DNA of 64,000 nucleotides from Gammaproteobacteria bacterium Gsub (GTDB lineage Bacteria; Pseudomonadota; Gammaproteobacteria; PS1; Pseudothioglobaceae): NCBI GenBank assembly GCA_002007405.1, contig JYIN01000005.1, positions 62,001 to 126,000 of the forward strand, read 5' to 3'. Shown piece by piece: positions 35,444 to 44,794 of this stretch (position 1 is its first letter; each line of letters starts with the position of its first letter). The notes under the pieces were generated by a model. It saw only the letters and a program-made list of their open reading frames with translations, ran no database searches and was not told where the DNA came from. The position numbers and the translations under genes were made by a program.

Positions 35444-36377
35444 AATGCCCTGTTACCCCATCCGTGAGTTTGATTTTTTGCCGTTTTGCATCATATTGCA
35501 TGCTTTTGGCATTGATATATGCTAATTTAGACTGATAGTGTATCTGCTCCTTAGTGCGGTAAATTTCATTGCCATTAGACTGGTCAATGGTTAAATTTTT
35601 GGTGTTAATTTTAGAACCTGAATTTTGCAAAATTTCTACCTTATCCAAAAGTTTTATAATTTTTCGTTGCAAATCCATATCAATACCCTGTGCATAAATT
35701 TTGCTGGCTTTACTAAGATAAGTTGTATCATGTTCAGAATAATAATGTTGTTGTTTGTTTGACTTATCAATAATTAAATCTTTGGTTAATATTTTTTGCC
35801 CACTGTCTTGGTGGATACTGGTCTTGCCAAGCAGTTTCATTTTGTCTTGTTTGGCTTGCATTAACATACCTTGAGCCACGATTTTGGTATCTTCACCGAG
35901 ATAGGTAACTTTTTTGTTACTGGTTAAATTATAGGTTTTAGCAGCGAGTATTAACGCTTGAGTATTCATCACATAATCAGCCCCAGTGTTAGAATGAATA
36001 TTAACTCTGCCAATAAATTTGACCTCACCATTATCTAAATAATGGGCATTTATTGCATCTAAACTGTATATTTGTTTGCCTTTTTCATCGTAAATAATAA
36101 TCTTAGGCTGCAATAATAAAGCTGGGGCGTCTTTAAATCTAAGATATTGTTTAGCGGTGATAAAATGTGTGATTTTTTGGTTAGTATCAAATTCTTGCAA
36201 AGCAAAATTATCAATTTTTTCTACATAAGGCGCACCCTCTAAATCTGCTTGAATAGACGATGAGTCATCACTTTGAAACACACTAAATAAATATATTACA
36301 CTTTTTATTAAAAGCCACATAATCACTATAATAAAAACCGTGACTAGCAATTTTTTTTTCAAGTGAAAACTAACCAT
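35436..36377 (-). CDS. lptC: Extended LptC-like LPS export protein
   Basis: The 313-residue protein has one N-terminal membrane anchor (about residues 8-29) and a periplasmic beta region. The LptC family is usually near 190 residues. Here the LptC-like part is followed by at least two further OstA-type units with recurring patterns (KMKLLGKTSIHQDSGQKI and KIIKLLDKVEILQNSGSKI about 60 residues apart, each followed by a TK-(D/N)-L-(I/T)-ID block). It looks like LptC with its own built-in length of LptA-like bridge. I chose the ATG at 36377; a TTG at 36386 would overlap the thiE start. Confidence 0.85.
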   Translation of the reverse strand: MVSFHLKKKLLVTVFIIVIMWLLIKSVIYLFSVFQSDDSSSIQADLEGAPYVEKIDNFALQEFDTNQKITHFITAKQYLRFKDAPALLLQPKIIIYDEKGKQIYSLDAINAHYLDNGEVKFIGRVNIHSNTGADYVMNTQALILAAKTYNLTSNKKVTYLGEDTKIVAQGMLMQAKQDKMKLLGKTSIHQDSGQKILTKDLIIDKSNKQQHYYSEHDTTYLSKASKIYAQGIDMDLQRKIIKLLDKVEILQNSGSKINTKNLTIDQSNGNEIYRTKEQIHYQSKLAYINAKSMQYDAKRQKIKLTDGVTGHYE

Positions 36378-36378
36378 T

Positions 36379-36957
36379 ATGTTCAATAAAAAAATAACAG
36401 GTATCTACGCCATAACGCCTAATAAATCGCCCGACCTTGTGTTAATCGAACAGGCGATTATCAAACACCAAATTAACATCCTCCAATATCGCCACAAAAC
36501 AACCAACTCACTGGTAAAACTAAAAGAAGCACAACAATTACAACAACTGTGTTGGAAACATCATACTTTATTTATCATCAATGATGACATTAACCTAGCA
36601 CAAAAAATAGGTGCCGATGGTGTGCATTTAGGAAAAAATGATGCCTCAATCAAAACTGCCAGGACTCAACTGGGCGACCAAGCCATTATCGGTATATCCT
36701 GCTACAATGATGTTCATTTAGCAAAACAGGGGCAAAATCAGGGGGCAGATTATTCGGCATTTGGCGCTCTATTCCCCTCAAATACCAAGCCCAACAGTGT
36801 GCATTGTCCGCTTGATATTATCACCCAAGCCAAGTTTGTGCTCAATATTCCCATTGTTGGTATCGGTGGGATTGATTTTAATAACCAACAACAAGCCATA
36901 AATGCAGGCTGTGATGCGGTGGCAATGCTCAATGCGTTATTTCAATCAACTGACTAA
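36379..36957 (+). CDS. thiE: Thiamine phosphate synthase
   Basis: Couples HMP-PP and the thiazole phosphate in thiamine synthesis. The 192-residue TIM barrel has LQYRHKT near residue 36 (diphosphate site), INDDINLAQKIGADGVHLGKND and IGISCYN, ending with the phosphate-binding VGIGGID and AVAMLNALF. It is slightly shorter than the usual ~210 residues. Its start is divergent with lptC, and its end overlaps the AddA-like gene by 29 bases on the other strand. Confidence 0.93.
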   Translation: MFNKKITGIYAITPNKSPDLVLIEQAIIKHQINILQYRHKTTNSLVKLKEAQQLQQLCWKHHTLFIINDDINLAQKIGADGVHLGKNDASIKTARTQLGDQAIIGISCYNDVHLAKQGQNQGADYSAFGALFPSNTKPNSVHCPLDIITQAKFVLNIPIVGIGGIDFNNQQQAINAGCDAVAMLNALFQSTD

Positions 36958-39900
36958 TCGCGGGGCAATACAGCGCACACTTGATGTCGTTATCATAAAT
37001 TTTTGACAATGCCGCTTGGTAGGACAATAGTTGTGTGGCATTCTGCTGGCGTTGTTGGTTAATAAATTGCGCCAGTGTTTCGCCTTGGTCCAGTGTGGCA
37101 ATTTTAAAATCAATAATCCACAAAACATCATTATCAATAAACAAACGGTCAATGATAATGGTTTTTTCATCCACAACAAACGCTACCTCGGTGCGGGTTG
37201 AGGGTCGGTCTTTAAACAGCCAATCAAATTGCGGGTCTTGTTTTGTGTTGTCAAGTAACTCTATGACCAATGCACAATAACGCTCAATCTCACTTGGGGC
37301 GATGCCCATTTCAATGAGGCGGATTTTGATATTTTCTGGGCTTGGATTGAATAAACCATGCTCATAATAAAAATGTATTAGAGTACCCAATAAACGCTTA
37401 AACAAAATCTCAAAATTTTGTTGGCAAGTGCCCGTTTCATTATGAATTTTTGTTTTGTTAATTGGGGTTTGAAGTATTTTTAGTCGTTGCAGTGTTGGTG
37501 CATTTTTAGGTACTGAGTCTGAGTCGACCTCAAGCACAGTTAGCTGCTCAAACCTATGTTGATAAAACGGAATTAACAACGCTAAAAAGCTACTTTTAAT
37601 TACCTTTTCGGACACATTCAGCGCACCCAATAAATGTAGATGTTTCTTAGCACGGGTCATTGCCACATATAACAAGCGCATGACTTCAAATTTATTTTGT
37701 TGAGATTCAATAAATTTTAAATATCTGCTTGTGGCACTCTCGTTGATATCCGCTGAGGCTTTGATCGGTGCCAATAACAAAGATTGATCAGCAAATTCTT
37801 GCATCTGTATTATCGGCGGAGCATAATTTTTAGGTGGCTTACCCAAGCCCGGAATAATCACCGTATCAAACTCTAAGCCTTTGGATTCATGAATACTCAT
37901 TAGTTTCACTTGGGCTTTTTCGCTGGGTGTATATAGGTCTGATAATGACTCTTTGAGGGTTTGTGGATTTAATAATTGATGCCATTCACATTCATGCACG
38001 ATGTGTAAAAATTGGGTTTTAATCGAAACCTCGATTGCTGATAGTGCGCGCGTATTTTGTAATTGCTGCAAGGCATGGGTGAGACGCTCAACAAAACTAA
38101 ATCTTCCTTGATTGTGTACCGCATCAAACAAACAATGGTGTAAATGTTGGGCTCGTATTCTCCCGTCCTCACTCAGTCTGGATAAAGTGTTTTCGTCCGT
38201 TAATTGCTGGTAAATAACGGTTGTATCAGACTCAGATAATATCAGTAAATCGTCCAATATCAGCCCACACCAAGGCGCGCGTAACACACTTAGCCACGCT
38301 AATTTATCCCCCAAATGCAGTAGTGCTTTGGTCAATGATAATAAATCCCGCGTAAATAGATGCTCAGTTAATGGATTAATTTTTCGTGCTTCAAAGTCAA
38401 TTTTTCCTGCTTTGAGCGTACTGGCAATAGCGGATAGATGCCCACGCCCCCTTGCCAATATTGCCACTTCACCGTCAGGGTTGCTTGCAAGTGCTTGTTG
38501 CACAATTTTTAATACTGTTTGTGCCTCTTCTTGGATTTGGTCGTGGGCAAAGGGATGGAAAACAATCGCCTCAGTATCCGTTGCCGCTGATGCTGAGATT
38601 GAAGGAGAATAAGAGATTGCACTTTGGTAAATATCGTCTTCTTGAGGAAAGATGGCACTGAAAAATTGATTATTACCCTCAACAATGCTTTGTGAAGAGC
38701 GAAAATTAGTTTTTAACACCAGCGGTATGGGTTTAATATTTGCAATACCTTGCGTCCTAACCTGCAAAAATAGACCCACTTGGGATTCCCGAAAACGATA
38801 AATTGATTGCATCGGATCGCCAACTAAAAACAGAGTTTTTCCATCATTTTGATGCCATTGGCTAATGAGTTTTTCAATGCTGTTAAATTGTGAGGTGGAA
38901 ATATCTTGAAACTCATCAATCAATAAATGTTGCACTTGATAATCCAAAAATAAGGCAATATCACTAACCTCATCGCGTGCGTCTAATGCTTGATTTGCCA
39001 GCAGTGCCACTTCAATAAAATCATGTGCCTGCTTGCGTTCAAAATACATTTGCAACTGTGCCACACACAGTTTTAACACCTGTGCAATCACACTCAAAGC
39101 CTTAGTTTGGGTGGTAGAAAATTCAACATCAGGCAAACATAACGCCTCAAACAGCAAGTTTTTGAATTTATCTTGTCTTTCTAAAGTTTTTAAAAATTTG
39201 ATAAACTGGACTTTTTGGGCTTTAATTTCGGGGGTAAATCCTTGATTTTTATTAACGCTCTTACGCCATTCATTCTTTTTATCAATGCCACCGGCAAGCA
39301 ATAAATCTGCGATTGCCTGCCAAGCTGCTAATGCGCCTATCTCCGCCTTTGGCAGATTTTGGATTGATCCCAATTCAGCTTTAGTATTACCTTTCAACAA
39401 GGTAAAAAAATGCGCATCTAAATAAGGCTGAGCCACCTGCCTCAGGTGCCCAAGGTGCGCCACAATAATTTTTTTAGCATTTTTTTTGAGTGTGTCTGGC
39501 TCTATTGTATCATCACGATACAGGCGCATTAGCCATTGGTCTCGCCTGCCTAGCATTTTGACAATCAATCGATAAAACCGATTAACATTATTATCCAAAT
39601 ACAATAACAAAGTGGCAACTGATTCGCCGTATTGCGCATCATCAACCATCTGCACAACATCCATAGCAACCTGCTTATAAGCATGATTTTGCTCCCATTG
39701 CTGGGTGATAATCTGGCGCGGCACTAATTGTTGTGGCAGTGGATAACGACTGATAATCAAATTAGCCAAACCATCAATGGTAGAGATTTTTAAGCGTTTT
39801 GGATTTTGCAATAAATCCCAGCAACACTCATCTGAGTGTTGTATTACCCGAAGCGCTAAATCATAAGTCTGCCGTTGATGTGGCACTTTTGGAGGAGGAT

Positions 39901-40120
39901 GGCGGGTTGATTCCAAAGCCAAAAGCACCCGCTCAACCAACTCATCCGCCGCTTTATTGGTAAAAGTCATAACCAGTGTATTTTCAGGCTGCGCAGAACT
40001 TGCCAAAAGCTTTAAATATCGCTGTACCAAAATTTCGGTCTTTCCAGCTCCAGCTGGCGCTTGGACAATATAAGAGTTAGCAATATCTAATGCCCTGGCC
40101 CTTTGTTTTAAATCACTCAC
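36929..40120 (-). CDS. addA: AddA-like UvrD-family helicase-nuclease
   Basis: The 1063-residue protein is a superfamily 1A helicase with a C-terminal RecB-type nuclease, as in the AddA subunit of AddAB recombinational repair. Walker A is IVQAPAGAGKTEILVQRYL (residues 18-36). Later motifs are LLIDEFQDISTSQFNSIE, VGDPMQSIYRFR, KTNFRSS, SIHESKGLEFDTVIIPG and YVAMTRAKKHLHLLG. The nuclease block near residues 985-1010 has DRLF...LWIIDFKIA, matching the D and D-x-K of the family. The start is GTG. The usual partner AddB is not adjacent on either side. Confidence 0.88.
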   Translation of the reverse strand: MSDLKQRARALDIANSYIVQAPAGAGKTEILVQRYLKLLASSAQPENTLVMTFTNKAADELVERVLLALESTRHPPPKVPHQRQTYDLALRVIQHSDECCWDLLQNPKRLKISTIDGLANLIISRYPLPQQLVPRQIITQQWEQNHAYKQVAMDVVQMVDDAQYGESVATLLLYLDNNVNRFYRLIVKMLGRRDQWLMRLYRDDTIEPDTLKKNAKKIIVAHLGHLRQVAQPYLDAHFFTLLKGNTKAELGSIQNLPKAEIGALAAWQAIADLLLAGGIDKKNEWRKSVNKNQGFTPEIKAQKVQFIKFLKTLERQDKFKNLLFEALCLPDVEFSTTQTKALSVIAQVLKLCVAQLQMYFERKQAHDFIEVALLANQALDARDEVSDIALFLDYQVQHLLIDEFQDISTSQFNSIEKLISQWHQNDGKTLFLVGDPMQSIYRFRESQVGLFLQVRTQGIANIKPIPLVLKTNFRSSQSIVEGNNQFFSAIFPQEDDIYQSAISYSPSISASAATDTEAIVFHPFAHDQIQEEAQTVLKIVQQALASNPDGEVAILARGRGHLSAIASTLKAGKIDFEARKINPLTEHLFTRDLLSLTKALLHLGDKLAWLSVLRAPWCGLILDDLLILSESDTTVIYQQLTDENTLSRLSEDGRIRAQHLHHCLFDAVHNQGRFSFVERLTHALQQLQNTRALSAIEVSIKTQFLHIVHECEWHQLLNPQTLKESLSDLYTPSEKAQVKLMSIHESKGLEFDTVIIPGLGKPPKNYAPPIIQMQEFADQSLLLAPIKASADINESATSRYLKFIESQQNKFEVMRLLYVAMTRAKKHLHLLGALNVSEKVIKSSFLALLIPFYQHRFEQLTVLEVDSDSVPKNAPTLQRLKILQTPINKTKIHNETGTCQQNFEILFKRLLGTLIHFYYEHGLFNPSPENIKIRLIEMGIAPSEIERYCALVIELLDNTKQDPQFDWLFKDRPSTRTEVAFVVDEKTIIIDRLFIDNDVLWIIDFKIATLDQGETLAQFINQQRQQNATQLLSYQAALSKIYDNDIKCALYCPAISQLIEITH

Positions 40121-40238
40121 TTAATTTTTTTAACGCTATAAAACTTTGAATTTTGATATGAGATAAATTTTCCATGATTTTATTTTACATTTCCGCATAT
40201 TTAATTTTGTTTAATTTAAAGCAAAGGATTGGTGCAAT

Positions 40239-40727
40239 TTATTCTATCCTATCCAAAATCGTAAAATGATAGGGGTAGGAATTTTTTGCGTCAGCGGGGT
40301 GCGACTGGCGATTGGTTTCTAGAAAATCATCGCGATTAAATTTGGGGAAATGGGAATCACCTTCAAACTCGCCTTCAATCTCAGTAATATAGAGCCTGTC
40401 AACCCTTGGTAGTATTTGTTGATAGAAAGATGCACCGCCCATCACTATAATCTCGTTATCATTTTTTGCCAATGCTAATGCTGCATCAATGCTAGAGACT
40501 ACTTCACAGCCCGATGCTTTAAAATCAGCGGTGCGACTTACCACCACATTGCGGCGGTTAGACAAAGGTTTGCCGATTGAGTCATAAGTTTTACGCCCCA
40601 TCAGCACAGTCTTGCCCAGAGTGGTTTTTTTAAAATATGCTAAGTCAGCGGGCAGATACCATGGTAGGGCGTTATTTTTACCAATCAGTTGATTTTTATC
40701 CATTGCTACAATAATTGATAATCGCAT
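40239..40727 (-). CDS. folA: Dihydrofolate reductase
   Basis: NADPH-dependent reduction of dihydrofolate. The 162-residue protein shows IIVAMDKNQLIGKNNALPWYLPADLAYFKKTT (substrate and cofactor sites), VLMGRKTYDSIGKPL, RRNVVVSR and IIVMGGASFYQQILPRVDRLYITEIE, a standard chromosomal FolA pattern. It is divergent from maf with 20 bases between the chosen starts. Confidence 0.97.
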   Translation of the reverse strand: MRLSIIVAMDKNQLIGKNNALPWYLPADLAYFKKTTLGKTVLMGRKTYDSIGKPLSNRRNVVVSRTADFKASGCEVVSSIDAALALAKNDNEIIVMGGASFYQQILPRVDRLYITEIEGEFEGDSHFPKFNRDDFLETNRQSHPADAKNSYPYHFTILDRIE

Positions 40728-40747
40728 TAGTTTGTGTATCTAGTAAA

Positions 40748-41359
40748 ATGACTTGTATTTTACAAACCTCTTTGCTACAGGTGTCATTAATTCTCGCCTC
40801 ATCTTCTCCTTTTAGAGAACAATTATTAGCAAAACTCGGGCTAAAATTCTCAATATATATTCCTGATATTGACGAATCAAGACGAGCAGGCGAGACGCCC
40901 GAACAATTGGTCTATCGCCTAGCAGAAGAAAAGGCGCGTAAGGTTGGCAAGACTCAGAGCGGGCTTATTATTGCCTCAGATCAGGTGGCAGTTTTAAAGG
41001 GGGAAGTTCTAACTAAGCCAAATTCGGCTCAAAACGCATTTAGACAACTTGAGCAAAGTTCTGGAAATACCCTGACTTTTCTTACTAGTTTGACGCTTTT
41101 AAATACAAATACCGACAATATCCAAACTGTTATTGAGCCTTTTAAAGTAGTTTTTAAAACCCTTAGCAGTCAGCAAATCAATCATTATCTATATAAAGAA
41201 CAACCTTACCATTGTGCTGGTAGTTTTAAATCTGAAGGTCTTGGAATCGCTCTGCTTGAACGCTTAGAGGGGGATGATCCGAATGCTTTAATTGGGCTAC
41301 CACTGATTCAACTGATTAAAATGCTGGAAAACGAAGACATTGACATTCTCTTGGACTAA
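40748..41359 (+). CDS. Nucleotide pyrophosphatase of the Maf family, YceF type
   Basis: This Maf protein hydrolyses non-canonical or methylated nucleoside triphosphates; the YceF subgroup prefers 7-methyl-GTP. Motifs are LILASSSPFREQLLAKLGL, PDIDESRRAGETPEQLVYRLAEEKA, IASDQV, CAGSFKSEGLG (the YceF-type signature) and ERLEGDDPNALIGLPL. I chose the ATG at 40748. A TTG at 40715 would overlap folA, and a GTG at 40781 directly before SLILASSS would give the most typical N-terminus, so the true start may be there. Confidence 0.88.
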   Translation: MTCILQTSLLQVSLILASSSPFREQLLAKLGLKFSIYIPDIDESRRAGETPEQLVYRLAEEKARKVGKTQSGLIIASDQVAVLKGEVLTKPNSAQNAFRQLEQSSGNTLTFLTSLTLLNTNTDNIQTVIEPFKVVFKTLSSQQINHYLYKEQPYHCAGSFKSEGLGIALLERLEGDDPNALIGLPLIQLIKMLENEDIDILLD

Positions 41360-41368
41360 CTCAAGGAG

Positions 41369-44300
41369 ATGACACACCTTTATCCAAAGGATATGTCAGC
41401 CCCCCAATCAGGGCAAAAATCTTATTGGGGCTCGCTCTACGGTAGTGCCCACGCTCTAGCGTTGATTGAATTTGCCAAACAACAAAAGCAGGTTGTTTTG
41501 GTTGTTGCTAGTAATATCGCCTATTGCGATGAGATTTATAAATCACTCAATTTCTATAATGATGGGTTAGATATTCTTAAATTTGATAATTGGGAAGTGC
41601 TGGCATTTGACCATTTTTCGCCACACCCTGATATTACCTCTAATCGCCTAAAAACATTATCCAAACTATCAAGCTTAACCCACGGCATTGTGATTACTGC
41701 TTTGGAATCTTTATTCCAGCAGTTATGCCCATTAGAGTTTAGCCATAAATACGGCTTTAATTTACAGGTAGGTGATGAATTGGCAGTGCAAATATTTGCT
41801 GAAAAATTATTAAAAATTGGTTACAACTGCACCACAAAAGTTATGGAACATGGTGAATTTAGTATTAGAGGCTCACTGATTGACCTCTACCCAATGGGTG
41901 CTAAACTGCCTTATCGGCTAGATTTGTTTGATAAAGAAATTGAATCCATTCGTACTTTTGACATCATTTCGCAGCGCTCTATTGAGGTTATACAGAAAAT
42001 TCTGCTACTGCCTGCCAGAGAGTTTGCCACCGACGAGCATAGTATTCAAATTTTTAAAAATAACTACCAAAAAGTTTTTAATAATAGCGATGATTTTATC
42101 TTTACTGAAGTTTCCCAATCGCGTTTTCCTAACGGCATTGAATTTTATTTACCGCTATTTTTTACGCATACCAATACCTTGTTTGACTATCTACCAAATA
42201 ACACTATTATTGCCACTTATCAAGGGTTTAATACATTGGTTGAGGCAACTTTTGAGCAAATTCGTAGCCAACATCAAAACGCTTGCGGTAATCTTGATAG
42301 AATGCCACTACCCATTGAACAAGTATTTCTAAACAAAGAAGAGTTGTTTGCCAATATTAAACAACACCAGCAACTGATTATCGGCAGCTCTAAACTTGAG
42401 CGCGGGCTAAACTTTACTAGCAAACTTCTGCCGCCGCTAAATATTGATGCAAAATCCGAAAATCCACTTACCAAACTGCTTAATTTTGCCAAAAAATTTA
42501 CGGGCAGAATCCTCATTGTTTGTGAATCTGCAGGGCGGCAAAGTGTGCTTAGCGATTTGCTTGCTAGTTATAACTTAAAGCCCAACAATGTTGAAAACTG
42601 GCGCGCATTTATACAAAACAAACACGACCTGTGTATTACCAATGCCGAAATAAGCGAAGGGCTGTTGATTGAACAAATTGCAATTATTACTGAAGCCAGT
42701 TTATTTGGTGCTGAGGCAGTCAAACAACGAAGGAGAAGACGCGCTAAACATAAAGATTTTGATGCCGCCATTAAAAGTCTGGTGGAAATTCAAACGGGAG
42801 ACCCCATTGTGCATGAAGATTATGGTGTAGGTCGCTATCTAGGGTTAAAAACGCAAACTTTTGACGGAATCATGCAAGATTTTTTGCTACTCAAATATGC
42901 TAATGATGCCAAACTGATAGTGCCAATGACCTCACTTAATCTAATTTCTCGCTACTCAGGGGTGGCTGAAAACGCACCTTTGCATAAACTTGGCACTAAT
43001 CAATGGCGCAAAGCTAAACAAAAAGCCTGCGAAGCCCTACATGATATTGCCGCCGAACTATTAGAAATTTACGCCAAACGACAATCACAAGCTGGCTTTG
43101 CCTTTCCTCAGCCAAGCGATGCTTATTCTTCATTTGTTGCTGGCTTTCCTTTTGAGGAAACCCCAGATCAAATCAAAACCATGAATGAAGTATTGGCAGA
43201 TATGCAATCTAACAAGCCAATGGATCGGTTGGTGTGTGGCGATGTTGGTTTTGGTAAAACTGAAATTGCCATGCGTGCGACATTCTTGGCGGTTGAGGCA
43301 GGCAAACAGGTGGCAATATTGGTGCCAACTACACTACTGGCAAATCAACATTATCAGTCGTTTAAGGATCGGTTTGTTAATTATGCGATTAAAATAGCCG
43401 TCTTATCACGCTTCCAAACTTTAAAACAACAAACACAAATCAAAAACCAATTACAAAATGGCAAAATTGATATCGTAGTCGGCACTCATAAACTTATTCA
43501 AGGTAGTGTTCAATATCAAAATATAGGTTTGATTATTATTGACGAAGAGCACCGGTTTGGGGTTAAACAAAAAGAGGCTTTGAAAAAAATTCGTGGTCAA
43601 AGCGATATTCTTACCATGACAGCCACACCGATTCCGAGAAGTTTAAATATGGCACTTGGGTCGCTACGCGATTTGTCTATTATTACCACGCCACCCCAGG
43701 GCCGCATGGCTATTCAAACTTTTGTCAATGTTTGGGATGATGACATGATTGTTGAATCCTGCCTGCGAGAATTGCACCGCGGCGGGCAGATATTCATCCT
43801 CCATAATGACATAGATTCTATTGATAATATGGCAGAAAAAATTGTCACTTTGGTGCCCAATGCACAGGTTCGTATTGCCCACGGACAAATGCCAAGCAGA
43901 GAATTAGAGCATATTATGAGTGATTTTTATCATGCGCGTTTTCAGATTTTGGTATCCACCACCATTATTGAGACCGGGATTGACATTCCAAATGCAAATA
44001 CCATTATTATTAACAATGCGCAAAATTTTGGCTTAGCGCAATTGCACCAACTACGAGGACGAGTAGGGCGCTCACACCACCGAGCTTATGCATATTTTGT
44101 AATTAAATCGTATCAATCACTTAATCAAAATGCTAAAAAACGCCTTGATGCCATTGAATCGTTAGAATCATTGGGGGCTGGTTTTATGGTGGCTAATCAC
44201 GATTTAGAAATCCGTGGTGCTGGAGATTTGCTGGGGGATAAGCAGTCGGGGAAAATCAATGAAATCGGGTTTAATCTCTATCATGATCTACTCAAACGCA

Positions 44301-44794
44301 CCATCGATACCTTGCGTGCTGGGAGGAAAATCGACTTAAGCGAGGCAGTTAACCATGAAATTCAAATTGATACTGGTCTTGCCTGCATTATTCCCCAAGA
44401 TTATTTAAACGATGTACATGAGCGCCTAGTATTATACAAACGCATCGCCAGCGTTAGAGAAAACGCGATGATTAAAGATTTGCAAATTGAGATGATTGAC
44501 CGTTTTGGGCTATTGCCAGATGCAACAAAAAACCTTTTTGCTAGCACCAGACTTAGGCTCATTTGTGAAAAAATTGGGGTTGATAAAATCAGCATTTTTG
44601 ATGACAGAACGATTATTGTTTTTGGTAGCAATCCAATGATTGAGCCAATAAAAATCATCCAGCTTGTCCAACAAAAAGCACAGCAATTTAAACTTAAAAA
44701 ACAAAATCAGTTAATCTACACGGCTCCGATGTCTAAGGATATAAAGCGGATTGAGCAGATCGAGGCTTTATTGGTGGAATTGGGTAAAAATTAA
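41369..44794 (+). CDS. mfd: Transcription-repair coupling factor
   Basis: Mfd releases stalled RNA polymerase and recruits UvrA. The 1141-residue protein has the N-terminal UvrB-homology module (GSLYGSAHALAL, VASNIAYCDEIYK), the RNA-polymerase-interacting domain (TGDPIVHEDYGVGRYLG), and the RecG-type translocase with Walker A CGDVGFGKTEIAMRA, DEEH (IIIDEEHRFGVKQKEALK), TATPIPRSLNMAL, and QLRGRVGRSHHRAYAYF. The start is uncertain: the ATG at 41369 abuts an AAGGAG, and a second ATG at 41393 also has a purine-rich stretch close by. The end overlaps norB by 4 bases. Confidence 0.96.
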   Translation: MTHLYPKDMSAPQSGQKSYWGSLYGSAHALALIEFAKQQKQVVLVVASNIAYCDEIYKSLNFYNDGLDILKFDNWEVLAFDHFSPHPDITSNRLKTLSKLSSLTHGIVITALESLFQQLCPLEFSHKYGFNLQVGDELAVQIFAEKLLKIGYNCTTKVMEHGEFSIRGSLIDLYPMGAKLPYRLDLFDKEIESIRTFDIISQRSIEVIQKILLLPAREFATDEHSIQIFKNNYQKVFNNSDDFIFTEVSQSRFPNGIEFYLPLFFTHTNTLFDYLPNNTIIATYQGFNTLVEATFEQIRSQHQNACGNLDRMPLPIEQVFLNKEELFANIKQHQQLIIGSSKLERGLNFTSKLLPPLNIDAKSENPLTKLLNFAKKFTGRILIVCESAGRQSVLSDLLASYNLKPNNVENWRAFIQNKHDLCITNAEISEGLLIEQIAIITEASLFGAEAVKQRRRRRAKHKDFDAAIKSLVEIQTGDPIVHEDYGVGRYLGLKTQTFDGIMQDFLLLKYANDAKLIVPMTSLNLISRYSGVAENAPLHKLGTNQWRKAKQKACEALHDIAAELLEIYAKRQSQAGFAFPQPSDAYSSFVAGFPFEETPDQIKTMNEVLADMQSNKPMDRLVCGDVGFGKTEIAMRATFLAVEAGKQVAILVPTTLLANQHYQSFKDRFVNYAIKIAVLSRFQTLKQQTQIKNQLQNGKIDIVVGTHKLIQGSVQYQNIGLIIIDEEHRFGVKQKEALKKIRGQSDILTMTATPIPRSLNMALGSLRDLSIITTPPQGRMAIQTFVNVWDDDMIVESCLRELHRGGQIFILHNDIDSIDNMAEKIVTLVPNAQVRIAHGQMPSRELEHIMSDFYHARFQILVSTTIIETGIDIPNANTIIINNAQNFGLAQLHQLRGRVGRSHHRAYAYFVIKSYQSLNQNAKKRLDAIESLESLGAGFMVANHDLEIRGAGDLLGDKQSGKINEIGFNLYHDLLKRTIDTLRAGRKIDLSEAVNHEIQIDTGLACIIPQDYLNDVHERLVLYKRIASVRENAMIKDLQIEMIDRFGLLPDATKNLFASTRLRLICEKIGVDKISIFDDRTIIVFGSNPMIEPIKIIQLVQQKAQQFKLKKQNQLIYTAPMSKDIKRIEQIEALLVELGKN

